From Mytilisepta virgata (Eukaryota > Mollusca > Bivalvia > Mytilida > Mytilidae): 64,000 nucleotides of DNA. The stretch is taken from contig CM051514.1 in the NCBI GenBank assembly GCA_028015205.1, positions 38,332,150 to 38,396,149 of the forward strand, in the 5' to 3' direction. The notes beneath the pieces were generated by a model. That model was not told where the DNA came from, did no database searches, and worked only from the letters and a program-made list of their open reading frames with translations. This document shows, in pieces, positions 1 to 11,443 of this stretch. Position 1 is the first letter of the stretch; each line of letters begins with the position of its first letter. The position numbers were made by a program, and so were the translations under genes.

Positions 1-960
1 TCGATCCCTGATGTTAAAACAAAAGACCCCATGCCTTTATCATGTACCACTGTTTAGAAATAAACGAAAAACGAAAATTTAAACGTTCTAGGGGCAATTA
101 CGCCTATAAAATGACGTCATACAACTTTTTCTCAAATGTAACAAAGCTAGATCTCAACGTCCTTAACATTTTCTCCTTTACATTTTATCAGCTATCTTTT
201 ACCGTTTCAGAGGAGAAGCGATAACAAGCAAAAGTCAAAATTAAGAACTTGACCTTGACCTTTGACCTTGATGCCAATTTGAAGGTTATCAATCCTTGAT
301 GTCAAAACAAAAGACCCCATGCCTTTATCATGTACCATTGTTGAGAAATAAACGAAAAACCGCAAATTTAAACGTTCTAACGGCAATTACGCCTATAAAA
401 TGACGTCATACAACTTTTATGCAAATGTAACAAATCTAGGTCTCAACGTCCTTAACATTTTCTCCATTACATTTTATCAGCTATCTTTTACCGTTTCAGA
501 GGAGAAGCGATAACAAGCAAAAGTCAAAATTTAGAACTTGACCTTGACCTTTGACTTTGACCTCATTTTACTTGTTAGGGGTCATGGACCCTAAATACAA
601 AGTTTCATCTTGATATCTCAACTCTAAATAACAATTTGTATGATACACCAAAAGTGAAAGTCGTTTGAGGGGAAATAACTCCTATGAAATGTCGTCAGAT
701 CCCTTCCGACCAAATTGAACAAAGTTGCGCACTGATACACTGAAGACATTGCAAGAGATTTTGGGTCGATATCTTTTACAGTTTTAGAGATATAGCGATA
801 ACAAGAAAAGGAGGACGCCGGGAGATAACTCCTATAAAAAAAAGTGTTCGGTTACACAGGGTCAATGGTGAAATCGCAATCACTGTACGATATCATGGGC
901 CAAAAATCCTTTCGATATGTCAAGTAACAAAAAAACATCCTAGACGGCAGAAGAAAAAAA
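1..960. repeat. Tandem, roughly 290-bp dispersed-repeat block
   Basis: Two nearly identical units of about 289 bp (about 4-290 and 291-570) carry the same landmarks in order: AAAGACCCCATGCC, ATTACGCCTATAAAATGACG, GAGGAGAAGCGATAACAAGC and a run of GACCTTGACC motifs. A third, more diverged unit follows to about 960 with the related AACTCCTATGAAATG and TAGCGATAACAAG blocks. The small open frame at 42-224 lies inside the repeat and is not a gene. This repeat style is familiar from bivalve introns (recollection, not searched). Confidence 0.75.
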
Positions 961-981
961 AATAATCAGAACAAAAGCAAA

Positions 982-1010
982 AGGTCTTTCCACGGAAAGT
1001 GGAAAGACCT
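982..1010. repeat. Perfect 11-bp-stem hairpin at repeat edge
   Basis: AGGTCTTTCCA (982-992) and TGGAAAGACCT (1000-1010) are perfect reverse complements around a 7-base loop. The hairpin closes the tandem-repeat block on its left. A hairpin near an element end followed by CTAA recalls Helitron 3' ends, but the normal spacing between hairpin and CTRR is absent, so that is only a possibility. Confidence 0.6.
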
Positions 1011-1383
1011 AATAATGAATAATGTGTAAAAATGTTTGATCTTTTGTAATAAGTAATGAAGAAATATGCTCAAAAGTAAATTTCCAGTAATATGGGGACC
1101 TGAAAAGATCTAAACTACTTTATAATATTGCCATTGATTACTTCTGGCATTTCAACTCTGTTTGACTTTTTATTTTCAGAATTTGCGATGTCATCTAAAG
1201 CATCACGAAGTTCAATTCAAGCAAATCCTGGTCATCATCGGAAGGCATTTTAACAACTGTATTGATATCTTCATTAATGACATCTTTCGATCCAGGAGAT
1301 TCCTTTGATATGTTGCCCGTACCAACATCACACAGAATTTTTGAAATTTAGCTGTGGTAATGGTGCACAACTGTACTGATTTA

Positions 1384-2460
1384 TTAATTGGATATTTTTG
1401 TTCCCGCTGACCTGCAGAATAGAATAGAAGGTATTTTCTCGTGTGCCAGAGATGTAACAGTAGTTTTTCTTGTACTGTGATTTGTCTTTCTACCTGCTAT
1501 TTCTGCATGCCCACACATCATTTTAACAAAAGATGACAAAGTATTTTCACCATTGGTTGTCGTTTGAACCATTGGCCATCTTGAATTTTACGGGCAATTA
1601 ATAAATAAAATGGGTTATCAGCCTAATTCATATTTTCTCTTTACACATTCCTTGAACATTGCAACATGGTATTTAGAGTTTCCTGAAAATAACAAGAATT
1701 ATCATATTTTTCTGTAAGCAGTGTATGTAATTCTGAAAACAAATCATATTCAATATATAGATGCTATATTACTAAATGTCCATGTATAATTCGGTTTTCT
1801 GTTGAAAGGTAAGGTAATAGACGAATATTTATGTCTCAAAGTATATAAAATATAAAAATAAAGCAAAAACATAACACTTCTATTGCGGTTTTTCATCTTT
1901 TATTGCATTTTTTGCATAATAATGCATGAAAATATACTATTTTAAATAAACTATAGCACCATTCCGTGTTTTTGTAATCCTTTCCGCGTGTTTCAGATTT
2001 CCTCTCCTGTTTATGTTTCCTTCAGTGCGACATCTCACTATGTCAGAGTGGCTCTTCCTGGTAGAGAATCCCAATATGTAGGGTGTTATTCAGCAAAACT
2101 ATGTGAATAAGTGACCTGGGATCTCCTGAAAAGAAATAAAACACATTACATATAAATATCACGTGATGTGAATAATTATGGCTACAGTAGACATATTACA
2201 TGAATGTAGTTGTAACTTTTTTTCTGCCAAATTGAATTTATAAAAAGTTTTTATCTTGTTTTCTGGATTTTCTTTTATTTTTTAAGGAAAATATGATAGG
2301 TACCTGCACCATACTGTCCCTTGTCATACATAATGTTGATCTCCTCTGTATTAAAAGGATCTGCTCTCCTCTTCATTGACCCAAGACCTTTAGACTTCAA
2401 TTCAGACTTTTCCAAAAACCAGATTTCAGGGGCAGATAATCCAAATTCACGTGTAAAACT
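1384..2460 (-). pseudogene. Decayed KIAA1958/Crypton-type (DUF3504) recombinase-derived gene
   Basis: Three minus-strand pieces match the order of the DUF3504 domain that animal KIAA1958, QRICH1 and ZMYM proteins inherited from Crypton tyrosine recombinases. Piece 1 (about 2308-2460) is open and contains KRRADPFNTEEINIMYDKG, running into a GTACCT donor. Piece 2 (about 2045-2133) follows a TTTTCAG acceptor with DPRSLIHIVLLNNTLH, then meets a TGA. Piece 3 (1384 to about 1590) has the recombinase C-terminal signature KTNHSTRKTTVTS (H-x-x-R box) and loses frame after it, so the tyrosine end is missing. The central domain between pieces 2 and 3 is absent. Family assignment is from motif memory; the copy is clearly non-functional. 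Confidence 0.6.
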
Positions 2461-3465
2461 TTAGCTACAATAGATTGTACAGTGAAAATACACATGGGCT
2501 GTGCTAAATCTCAGATTTAAACACTTATACTTTTTATAAACATGAACAAATTTTGTTTTGAATAATCGAAATAGAGAAAATTAAGTTTTAAAAAGGCATA
2601 TACTTGCTTGAAATAGTATGTTCATTTAAAGCTGAATATTTTATTGTTCAAATACATTGTAATGTGATGTCAAAATGTGTTTGTTGTTTGTATTATAAAT
2701 TGACCATCTGTTTTGTTCCAGTTATTTGGTGTTACGGTGGGTGTTACACCTGAGTTTACTTAAGGGAATATTTTGACATTACACAATCAGCTGGAAATAA
2801 CTGATTCTGCAATAGTTTTGTTTATAACTTGAATATATTGACACCAAACATTAAACAAAACCATATAGAATATATATTTAATAATGAATAAATTTAAAAA
2901 CGGATAATAACAATAATAATATTTATATATAATAATAATTCATAGAAGGGTATTAGACTGGTTTAAGTAGTTTGTTTTTACAAAGTTTTTGGTCATTGAT
3001 TTCTATTGCTTGTAATCTTGAAATGTTGTGACAATATTATTTTAAAACTTTAATTAAATTAGAACTGTCATTAACGTTTTGCAATTAGTACCTTATTACC
3101 CGGAAGATCAAAAGAAAATCTGTGTTTTCATAAACCAGATGAGCAAAACCAGATCATATGGAGAACACTCTCTCTGATTCATTGTTCTCATTCTGTTCAT
3201 CAACTTTAACACCAATAAACTTTATTTGAATAAGACATATACCGAGGTGAGTCCATTTATAAGTATCTATAGAAACGTGTGTATTACCTGACAGACTACA
3301 AACATTGAAAGTCTAAATATGATGTTATATTCCAACGAAATGTATTTTATAAGACATAAGGTAAAATATGACATGTGAAAGCTCTTAAAGTGTTGAATAA
3401 CCATAATTATTGTATGATTTATTCTTTCACACCTTTGTATGGCTCCATTACTATAGGTAGTTTTA
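2405..3465. repeat. Segmental duplicate K1 (partner at 42918-44030)
   Basis: About 1.06 kb aligns in the same orientation with 42918-44030. Shared landmarks in order include CTACAATAGATTGTACAGTG, TGTTTGTTGTTTGTAT, GGTGTTACGGTGGGT, GAGCAAAACCAGATCATATG and GGTGAGTCCATTTATAAG. It includes the first exon piece of the recombinase-derived pseudogene; the partner keeps only a further-decayed version of that exon. Divergence is by scattered substitutions and small indels, so the duplication is not recent. Confidence 0.75.
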
Positions 3466-4715
3466 CTGTCACCATAGATGGGACGTGTTACCATTAGGTA
3501 TCAGTTTTGTATATTCATGTGACATGATCAAATACACTGGTAAAAACCGTACATGTTATGTAGAATACTTTACATAAGATAAAATTTATAATACCTTATT
3601 TAAGATAGTAAAGTTGTTTAAAAATATAGAATACATATTTTACATTTATTTTTCTAACTATTTCTCTAAAGAAAAACTTAAATGGCGTGCCTTATTAAGT
3701 TTATAAATTCTAATTGTCATAAAAACTTTATTGCATATTCATGTCTTTAAAACCGAATTTTTACTTATATGAACACTTTTTCTCAGTTGGGCACTAGAAT
3801 ATTCAATTATCAATAGCACCTAACCTTCCGAGGTTCGCCCGCCTGATATTAATGTAACTATCTGACCTTTGTCTTTTGCTGCTTGTTCTTCTGCCATGTT
3901 TTCAACGTTTCCGGAATCGCGTGTAATAAAACTCGGAAACGGTTAATAACTAAATCATATCAGACCGGTATGACAAGTATATAAGAATTATTTTTATTAG
4001 ACCCTTCCAAGAATAAGAAATGTAAAGAAAGTTTTTGTGATTTGTTATTACAGAAAAAGTAAATACAAAACTGCAAAAATGATTTAAATAAATTAAACAA
4101 TACCCAAGATGTACTACTTGGTGTTACTTTCTGTTCTGGGCAATACATTCGTATTCTATAGAACTTCCAATATGAGCTTGAAAAACGAAGACATAATTCA
4201 CAAAAATTTCTCAAAATAATAACTATCTAGACTGCATACAATAAAAACAAGACGTCGGTTGAAAAAGAATGGAAATGTTAGTCGAAGAGAATCTGAAATA
4301 AACCCAACCATTACTCAGTGTCTGTACCAAATTATACTATCCAAATTCTCTGTTGTGTCTGTGTCTGAGGGTATATTGACTGAAAGGCTGTAATTGATTG
4401 TGTTATTCTCTGAGGTTGAATTCTGTTAAATGAATAGGTATTTTATTATTTTCTCCCTTGTTTTAAAATCAGTGTACAATATTGTTTTTCCTGTATTACT
4501 ACTTAAAATAGATTCGGTTTCAAAGCTTACAATTTTGGTTTGAGAATTGGCAATAATCTTCAATGTAGCTGTATTAATACCAAATTATATTTTCCATTTC
4601 ATATTTTGTATCATGTCTGCACTACGTTTAATAAAAGTCTTTACTCTATCAATAAACAAGTTGTAACCATGAGACATATCAGCATAAACAATTGAAACAC
4701 TTACCTACATGTAAA
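3466..4715. other. No recognisable gene
   Basis: AT-rich sequence. The open frame at 3960-4214 on the minus strand is low-complexity and matches no family I recognise. I see no repeat copied elsewhere in the window. Confidence 0.5.
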
Positions 4716-4719
4716 TTTT

Positions 4720-5130
4720 GGATGGGGATATTATGACGTGAGTTGCGAAAAAATGGTTAGTCGAAGGAAAGTAGAGTGGTCTTAGTGGGAACATAGGAGG
4801 TTAATACTAATGATTTTTTTTTTGTCATGACAAACATACATATTAGTATTTAAATATATATATCTTACTTGGAATTTCAACGAAAAACTAAGCTAATTTT
4901 GTTCGTAGAATGAATTGTTTTTAATATCTGCCTTTATATTTAAACAACGAGTACGGATGTTTGCATTAGTGTGATAAATGATGGCAGATTATTCAGTTGG
5001 TAGGTAATTTATTTAAAATTTAAAACTGATATAACACAAAAACAACGACACATTAAATGATAATTCATCAGTAGAGAGATTTTATCAATTCTCAGAATTC
5101 AATTTTATCGGAAATGTGTAAACAAATAAA
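4720..5130. repeat. Segmental duplicate Z1 (partner at 37000-37410)
   Basis: Matches 37000-37410 in the same orientation, with shared blocks such as CTTTATATTTAAACAACGA, ATTCAGTTG and CTGATATAACAC or its partner's close equivalent. The partner has a 69-codon open frame that is broken here, so I do not call it coding. Confidence 0.65.
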
Positions 5131-5459
5131 TTTGTAAGGTTTAGAACATTATCACCTCTCCTCAGCCAATAGAAAGTCGTTATTGTGAGCTTTAGATTTC
5201 ATATTACATGGTTTTCCGTGGTTTATGAAATAACATGCATGACCAATTATCTTAAAAATTAGCGAATCCTTTTTTCAATCCGCTGTCAACATGCATATAA
5301 ATCACAACTTCCAAAGTTAAGTCAACTTTATATGAAAGAGAGAAACAATAATAGATTTATTTTTTCCATTTTTAACGCATTTTTTGCATTATTGCTACCC
5401 TTTCTGTTGACCCAAATGTGCTTTCTACTACGTTGCCATCTAGCGGCAAAAGTTTTAAA

Positions 5460-5843
5460 CACCCTAAGGAGCAATAAAAAAAAACGTAATTCATTGGACA
5501 GACAAACCCGGGAAGACAAATGAACAACCACAAGCACAACAAATAAACACAGAAAACTAAAAAACAATGAACAACACGAACTCCTATAAAAACCAGGAGT
5601 GAACCCAGGTGCTCCGGAAGGGTAAGCAGTTCCTGCTCCGTATACGACACCCGTCGTGAAGTTCAACAAAGTCAGTCCAGTGGAAGTCACAAATCAGTGG
5701 AGGCAAATGAAATGTTACGACAGTGGGAACAGGTCGAACATCATCTTAGATATTGAAACACTGTAATGGTTAATCAATTCGTGATGACGACCGTAAAATG
5801 TCCTAAGTGATCAACTTATTCCTGATAAAACCCTGGTAGGATA
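5460..5843 (-). mobile_element. 3' tail of a Penelope-like retroelement, 5'-truncated
   Basis: Reverse-strand copy of the 3' region also seen at 22318-22700. Shared landmarks are CTAAGGAGCAAT, GAACAACCACAAGCACAACA, GTGCTCCGGAAGGGTAAGCA and CCTGATAAAACCCTGGT. Only the 3' tail remains. The open frames at 5328-5690 are by-products of this repeat. Confidence 0.6.
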
Positions 5844-6029
5844 AAGCTGTTAAGGTGTGTGAGAAAACCATAGCTGCTACATGCGAATTAGTTACTGTTC
5901 TTGATAGGCCTGACACGTTTGCTGATTTTTCAGAGAGTGCCTGACTTTTTATGTAAACTGTATGCCAATGCTAGTGTTAATTTGAATGACATACAAAGAG
6001 AACAATTAAAGTCATTCCTCGTATTAAAT

Positions 6030-6830
6030 CAAAATGTTTTTTGCAAATGATAAACTAGGCATCGAGCAAACGGACCTGGTCAAGCACAAACAGGGTCATA
6101 AACCTACAAGCCAAAAGCCAAAAGATTACCGTTTGCACAGAGGAGTGAGCTGACAAAACAAATCGACAATATGTTAGCGCAGGACTTGATCAAGTGGTAT
6201 GCGATCCCGATGATAAGGAAAACCTAAAATGGACTGTATCAATTTGAGGTTATGCCGATGGGTTTGTGTAACGCACCAGCGACATTCGAACGTTTGATGA
6301 ACAAAGTGCTGAACGGTCTTTCATGGAAAACTTGTTTAGTGTATTTAGATGACGTAATAGTTTTCGGCAATGATTTTGAGACTACTTTAGAGCGTCTCAG
6401 CGGAGTATTTGACAAACTTCGTGTGGCTGGCTTGAAACTTAATCCGCAAAAATGTAATTTCTTTCAGAAGAATGTTAATTATTTGGGTCACGTGGTATCT
6501 TCGGAAGGGATAAGTGCAGATACTTCAAAAACTGAAGCCATTGTAAATTGGCCTAGACCTGCAAACGTAAAGGACGTCAGGGGATTTCTTTGTCTGTGTT
6601 CCTACTATAGGAGAATGATATACAATTTTGCACATTATGCGCGGCCGTTGAATGTTTTAACTCAGAAAAACAGAAAATTCGAATGGACCGATCAGTGTGA
6701 AGAAGCATTTAATTTATTGAAATCCAAATTGTGTAGTGCACCGATATTAGTGTATCCTGATTCCAAAGGATCCGATTTCATCTTGGATACTGATTGTAGT
6801 AATCAAGCCTTAGGAGCTGTATTATCTCTT
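6030..6830 (+). pseudogene. Ty3/gypsy retrotransposon fragment: reverse transcriptase
   Basis: The stretch 6060-6200 still reads as the linker just before a gypsy RT. The RT then jumps, through an internal deletion near 6200-6240, into the open frame 6252-6890. That frame contains MPMGLCNAPATFERLMNKVL, the catalytic LVYLDDVIVFG (YLDD), LNPQKCNFF and the thumb/connection region up to the start of RNase H. The upstream palm with the first catalytic Asp is deleted. The frame runs into unrelated sequence at about 6829, where an insertion begins. In a live element the fragment would copy the RNA genome into DNA; here it is dead. Confidence 0.85.
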
Positions 6831-8033
6831 TTTTTTTTAACACAAATCAACTTCTTTATTGCACTAAATTGCTTGCTTTTAACAAAATAACTTAATGGCT
6901 CAGCTATTCCATTCAGTAACCCTATTGTTTTAGTTTGCCGTTAGCCAGGGAAACTAACCAGCAAAAGAATGTATGTAAGAATATTAAATTTGTTAGTATT
7001 TATTACATTTCATTACAAAAATAAACTAAATAAACTTCTACCGTACCTTTCACATGTTTCCGGATTCATTTCCATTCCGTTCTACTTTCAAGTTTGATTT
7101 AGTGATTTAGTCTACTTTATCGACCTTGACTTTTATGTACTTTCGTTTTCTTAAATCCACATGCAACCAAAATGGGATATTTTACCGATTTTCAAGGCGT
7201 CCAGAATCACAAAAGATGATAAACCGGAATATTTGTTTGTAAGTTATCAACCGTTTCAATAGAAACATGTGTAACTACGTAGAAACTTTACTCGCAACTT
7301 GATAATGTGCGTATCAGCAATTTGTCTCGACCCACGTGTATTAACACCACGCTTGTATCCCAGTACAAAATGACCATAAAAAGATCACAAATTGAGTTTA
7401 CACTAATATTATTTAAATGAAACAACTTATATTACTATCCTGGCTTAAATATACGTTTGTATGACGTGGCGCATTGTTGACACATAATAAGATTTTGTTT
7501 ACAATACTCACTTTTGAAAATACACAAATTTGCACATAACAAATCTAGATGAACATATGTGTTACTTAAACCATATACGTGTAGTGTCCCCAAATATGAG
7601 ATTTATTTGTATGAGGCTGAGAAACAGGGAGGAAATGCGAGGTTTACTGAGCCGAACACAAACAAATCTCATATTTAAAGACAATAGACGCATATTGTTC
7701 TTTATATTGCAATCTGTAGAGGTGGAGGGTTGTTTTTAATTGTTTAAATTAATTATCTCCCAAGAACTGTTAAAGTATATCCAATCGGAACTTCAGTACA
7801 ATGGCGCAGTAAAATATCAACTCGCGATGTCGATTTCCACGATTAAAACAGAAATCGATAATTTATAAAGATGTACTATGCAGGTAATTGATGAAATTTA
7901 TATAAGGTGAGAATTTAAAAAAAAACAAAATCAACATTTTGGAATAAGATACCCTGAGAAAATTAGAATATGCAAAAATTAGTCCCTCAAGTAGGCGTGG
8001 TCTATCATCTTTATACGTATAGTAGACATATAG
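6829..8033. mobile_element. Unclassified 1.2-kb insertion in the gypsy element
   Basis: Starts with a T-run at the point where the gypsy frame is lost and ends where gypsy coding resumes at 8034. No coding domain was recognised. It contains an inverted repeat whose arms are near 7592-7610 and 7657-7677 (AATATGAGATTT / AAATCTCATATT). It may be a solo LTR or another non-autonomous element; no terminal repeats were established. Confidence 0.4.
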
Positions 8034-8915
8034 TGCACATTATGCGCAGCCGTTGAATTTTTTAACTCAGAAAAACAGAAAATTCGAATGGACCGATCAG
8101 TGTGAAGAAGCATTTAATTTATTGAAGTCCAAATTGTCTAGTGCACCGACATTAGTGTATCCTGATTCCAATGGATCCGATTTCATCTTGGATACTGATT
8201 GTAGTAATCAAGCCTTAGGAGCTGTATTATCTCTAATTCAGAATAATCATGAAAAAGTGATCGTCTGTTATAGTCGTGCATTATCGAAATCAAACGTGAA
8301 TTACTGTAAGACCAGAAAGGAGCTGTTTGCGGTATTAAGTAGTGTGAAGCATTTTCATTGTTATTTGTATGGAAGGAATATTAAAATTCGAACTGATCAT
8401 AGTTTTTTAAGATGGATTATTAAGTTCAAAAATGTGGAATGTCAATTAGTGCGTTGTATTGAAATTCTGGAAACATACAATTATGAAATTGTTTTTCGGG
8501 CTGGATTAAAACACCAAAACGCAGATATTTTATCTCGCAGATTGTGTAAAAATTGCTCGTATTGTGAAAAGCGGAGTGAGGAAATAAAGTTAAAGTGAAT
8601 TATGATGGTGTTAAGGCTAAACAGCAATCACATTCTCAGTCATGGATTACTTGTGTGTCAAATAATGAAATTCAATGTGCACAACGTGAGGATAAAAAAT
8701 ATATCTTCTGTGATAAATTATCTAGAAAGCGGTGATGAGCGACTGAAATGGCAGGATATTTCCACGGAGAATGTAATAGTGGTCACAATGGAAGCGACTT
8801 GAATTGAAAGATGGAATTTTATATCGTAAATGGTAAGATGATCAAGGCCATCATATTTCTTGGCAACTTATTGTTTCAGAGGTGTATCGTGAAAATGTGT
8901 TATCAAACCTACACT
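8034..8915 (+). pseudogene. Ty3/gypsy fragment: RT connection, RNase H, pre-integrase
   Basis: Begins by repeating about 195 bp already present at 6634-6828 with a few substitutions, then continues into RNase H (open frame 8053-8598). Visible motifs are FILDTDCSNQALGAVLS, VIVCYSRALSKSE-like start VIVCYSRALSKS, TRKELFAVLSSVKHF, RTDHSFLRWI and HQNADILSRR. After the stop at 8596, coding resumes out of frame and reaches QLIVSEVYRENVLSNLH at about 8860-8914, the segment that normally precedes the integrase zinc finger. There it is cut by the CGTG-array element; the integrase is found 8.5 kb away at 17448. Confidence 0.85.
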
Positions 8916-8930
8916 TGGTTGAACGTGTAA

Positions 8931-9100
8931 ATCACCAAAAGAATCGTGTAACGTGTGAAACGTGCGCGTGTAACGTGTGGATCGTGTGCGTGTAACGTGT
9001 GAATCGTGTGCGTGCAACGTGCGAATCGTGTGCGTGTGGTTTGCGTGTGGTAATAAACGTGTGGTTTGAATCGTGTAACGTGTACGAGATTTCATTGGTC
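8931..9100. repeat. CGTG-rich minisatellite array, left
   Basis: Degenerate repeats of AACGTGTGAATCGTGTGCGTG with variants. The same motif in the same orientation recurs at 17340-17430. The antisense open frame 8868-9095 is a low-complexity by-product. Confidence 0.7.
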
Positions 9101-9330
9101 GAGACAGATTTTAAAACGTGTGAATTTAACTCCGTGCATATTTCAAACTCAAATTAAAATATATTCACACGTTTCAAATATTTGAAAATGTTGATGTTAA
9201 TATTTGAGCACAGCTTCTAATTTTTCGATTTTAATTTTTTTGACAAAAACATTTATTAATTTATATCTGCATAGTACATTTTTACATAAGTAATTATTTG
9301 GTTATTATATTCCCAAGACGGTTTATTCGC

Positions 9331-9931
9331 CGGACGACTACTAGGCTAAAACAACACATAATTAGACAAGGGATTAAGAGGTTCTACATTTATGTGTTTA
9401 CCTGTAAATTTACCTGAGATTAGCTTTCTGATTGAAGAAAGGAATACATAAGAAATCTGATATAGCTAAATAAAATTGATAAAATTAAGTATACATGAAT
9501 TTACTGAAAATAAAATAGATAACTAAAAACAATTGACAAAATAAATATTATATTCAAATGTATACATTTCACGTTACGTTTTCAGATAACCTTCAATTAT
9601 ATTATAAATTTATTTACATGTATGTACAAATGTTGTACATAGAGAATATAAAATATTTTTTTCACTTTTTGCTAAATAATGTTTTAAATAAATAAATAAT
9701 AATAATAAAATATCATATTGATATCAACTATATATTAACAGTTAATATTTTACATTATACTTTATATTGTTAATGAATAAATAAAATATTATTACAATTT
9801 AACTTATAATTAAACCATCAAACATTGTATATCTGAAGTAGATGTACAGGTAGATAAGAATTTGTCCCGTCAGAGGAACTCTTAATCCCTTGTCTAATTA
9901 AACGTTGTTTTAGCCCAGACGTCGTTCGTAG
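9331..9931. mobile_element. 600-bp MITE with about 55-bp terminal inverted repeats
   Basis: The left arm (9331-9385) contains GGCTAAAACAAC followed by AATTAGACAAGGGATTAAGA. The right arm (9876-9931) is its reverse complement with a handful of mismatches (TCTTAATCCCTTGTCTAATT, GTTGTTTTAGCC). The roughly 490-bp interior is very AT-rich with no coding potential. It sits inside the CGTG-array element and left of the Ngaro-like element. Confidence 0.7.
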
Positions 9932-10010
9932 ACTACCCCCATGTCATGATGTCTTTTGTTTGAAAGGAGCCATAAGTGTGGCGTAATGTTTATTTTGCTG
10001 ACAGCTTTAT

Positions 10011-10261
10011 CTGAATTTATTTTATGAATGTAAAATAAATTGCATTATTGCAGCGCGGGAGGTGTGGTTTTTTCTGTATTTTGATTGGCTTGTGAAGCAC
10101 ATGTAAATTATAAAGGTATTTTTGTCGGCCAGCAGCAGCATTGCTGATCATTGCGGTAAATTGCTTGGCCGGGATAAGTTCGCCTTTCATGTAAGTGTAT
10201 TAATTTTACTTTTTGCTAATTATTGAATAGCTCTTGAATTTGTTGAATTTTGTTGTCTTAA
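10011..10261 (+). repeat. Split direct repeat A1
   Basis: 251 bp beginning CTGAATTTATTTTATGAATG and ending TTGTTGTCTTAA; no mismatch with A2 was seen by eye. It forms the left terminus and probably carries the promoter: ATTATAAAGGTATTT near 10108 resembles a TATA region. Confidence 0.9.
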
Positions 10262-10416
10262 GAAACTTTCTGATTGCTCGACGAAATATAAAATTAACTT
10301 AAATTAATTAAAGTTGTGCGGAGTGAAAATTTTTATATCTGATGACTTTCTCAGTTATTTAGTCGTGAAATTACATTTATATCGACTGTGTACACGTACC
10401 CACATAAATATTGGTT

Positions 10417-10850
10417 GAAGTATATACAATTTGTACACATATTGTTACGTCAAGATTGTTGTTGAGGTGGGCCATCACGCCAATTGGGCATCGGCCACCT
10501 AAAATTGTTTGAATTGTTGATTGTGAATTGATTGTTTGATTCAAAAGAAAATTAAATGTATTGAACATTGTTTGAAGTATATACAATTTGTACACATATT
10601 ATTAATTGGGCATCGGCCACCTAAAATTGTTTGAATTGTTGATTGTGAATTGATTGTTTGATTCAAAAGAAAATTAAATGTATTGAACATTGTTTGAAGT
10701 ATATACAATTTGTACACATATTGTTAAGTCAAGATTGTTGTTGAGGTGGGCCATCACGCCAATTGGGCATCGGCCACCTAGAACTGTTTGCATTGTTGAT
10801 CGATTGTTTGATTCAAAAGAAAATTAAATGTATTGAACATTGTCTGTTGA
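10417..10850 (+). repeat. Three tandem leader repeats in the Ngaro-like element
   Basis: Units start at about 10417, 10573 and 10696 with GAAGTATATACAATTTGTAC. The first is about 156 bp, the second lacks about 34 bp including GGTGGGCCATCACGCC, and the third is full-length but diverged at its 3' half. The array lies between A1 and gag, so it is in the untranslated leader. Confidence 0.85.
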
Positions 10851-11364
10851 CGAATATGGTTTCATGTCTGTGTGTCAAAAGCTGATTGAGCTGGTCACCT
10901 TTATGATTTTGCACATATATTTATATATCTTCTATAATTTGTTTGACCTAGTGATTGTGCCATCCAAACTGTATGTATATATTTAATTTCATTCATTTCA
11001 TAATTAATGTTATTATTTATTTTATGTAGTACTTAATTGATCGTTTTCTCACGCTTCCAACATGTGAATCAGATTAGTAAGAATGTGAATAACCTTGAAA
11101 CAGTTCACTATACTGATAATCAGCTAAAAATAACACACTCTACACGTTAATGAGAAAAACAAAAACAAAAAATTTCTGTCGGCGGCCGGTAACCTAGATT
11201 TTAAATTTAATCTCTTATCAATTTGTAACAGTAAACATATAACAGGACGATGCATAGGCGCCAGTGTTATGTGGCATCCTATTTTTAAGCGACTAAGTCA
11301 TGGCTATTTTAAACACGTATAATCTTACGCGGATAAAAATAATTTACAATTATCATTTATCGAC

Positions 11365-11367
<3 letters not shown>

Positions 11368-11399
<32 letters not shown>
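11368..11399 (+). repeat. Poly(A) run of 32 bases
   Basis: An uninterrupted A-run just 45 bases before the gag start codon of the Ngaro-like element. Confidence 0.95.
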
Positions 11400-11401
<2 letters not shown>

Positions 11402-11443
11402 TGTTTCTAATTTACTGTAATAATTTGAGTTTTAGTTAACACA

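Noticed and set aside
3820..3897. Minus-strand ATG with MAEEQAAKDKGQIVTLISGG as a first exon of the recombinase-derived gene
   Set aside because: Only 25 codons, a weak GTCAGA donor, and no counterpart recognised in the duplicated block at 44 kb.
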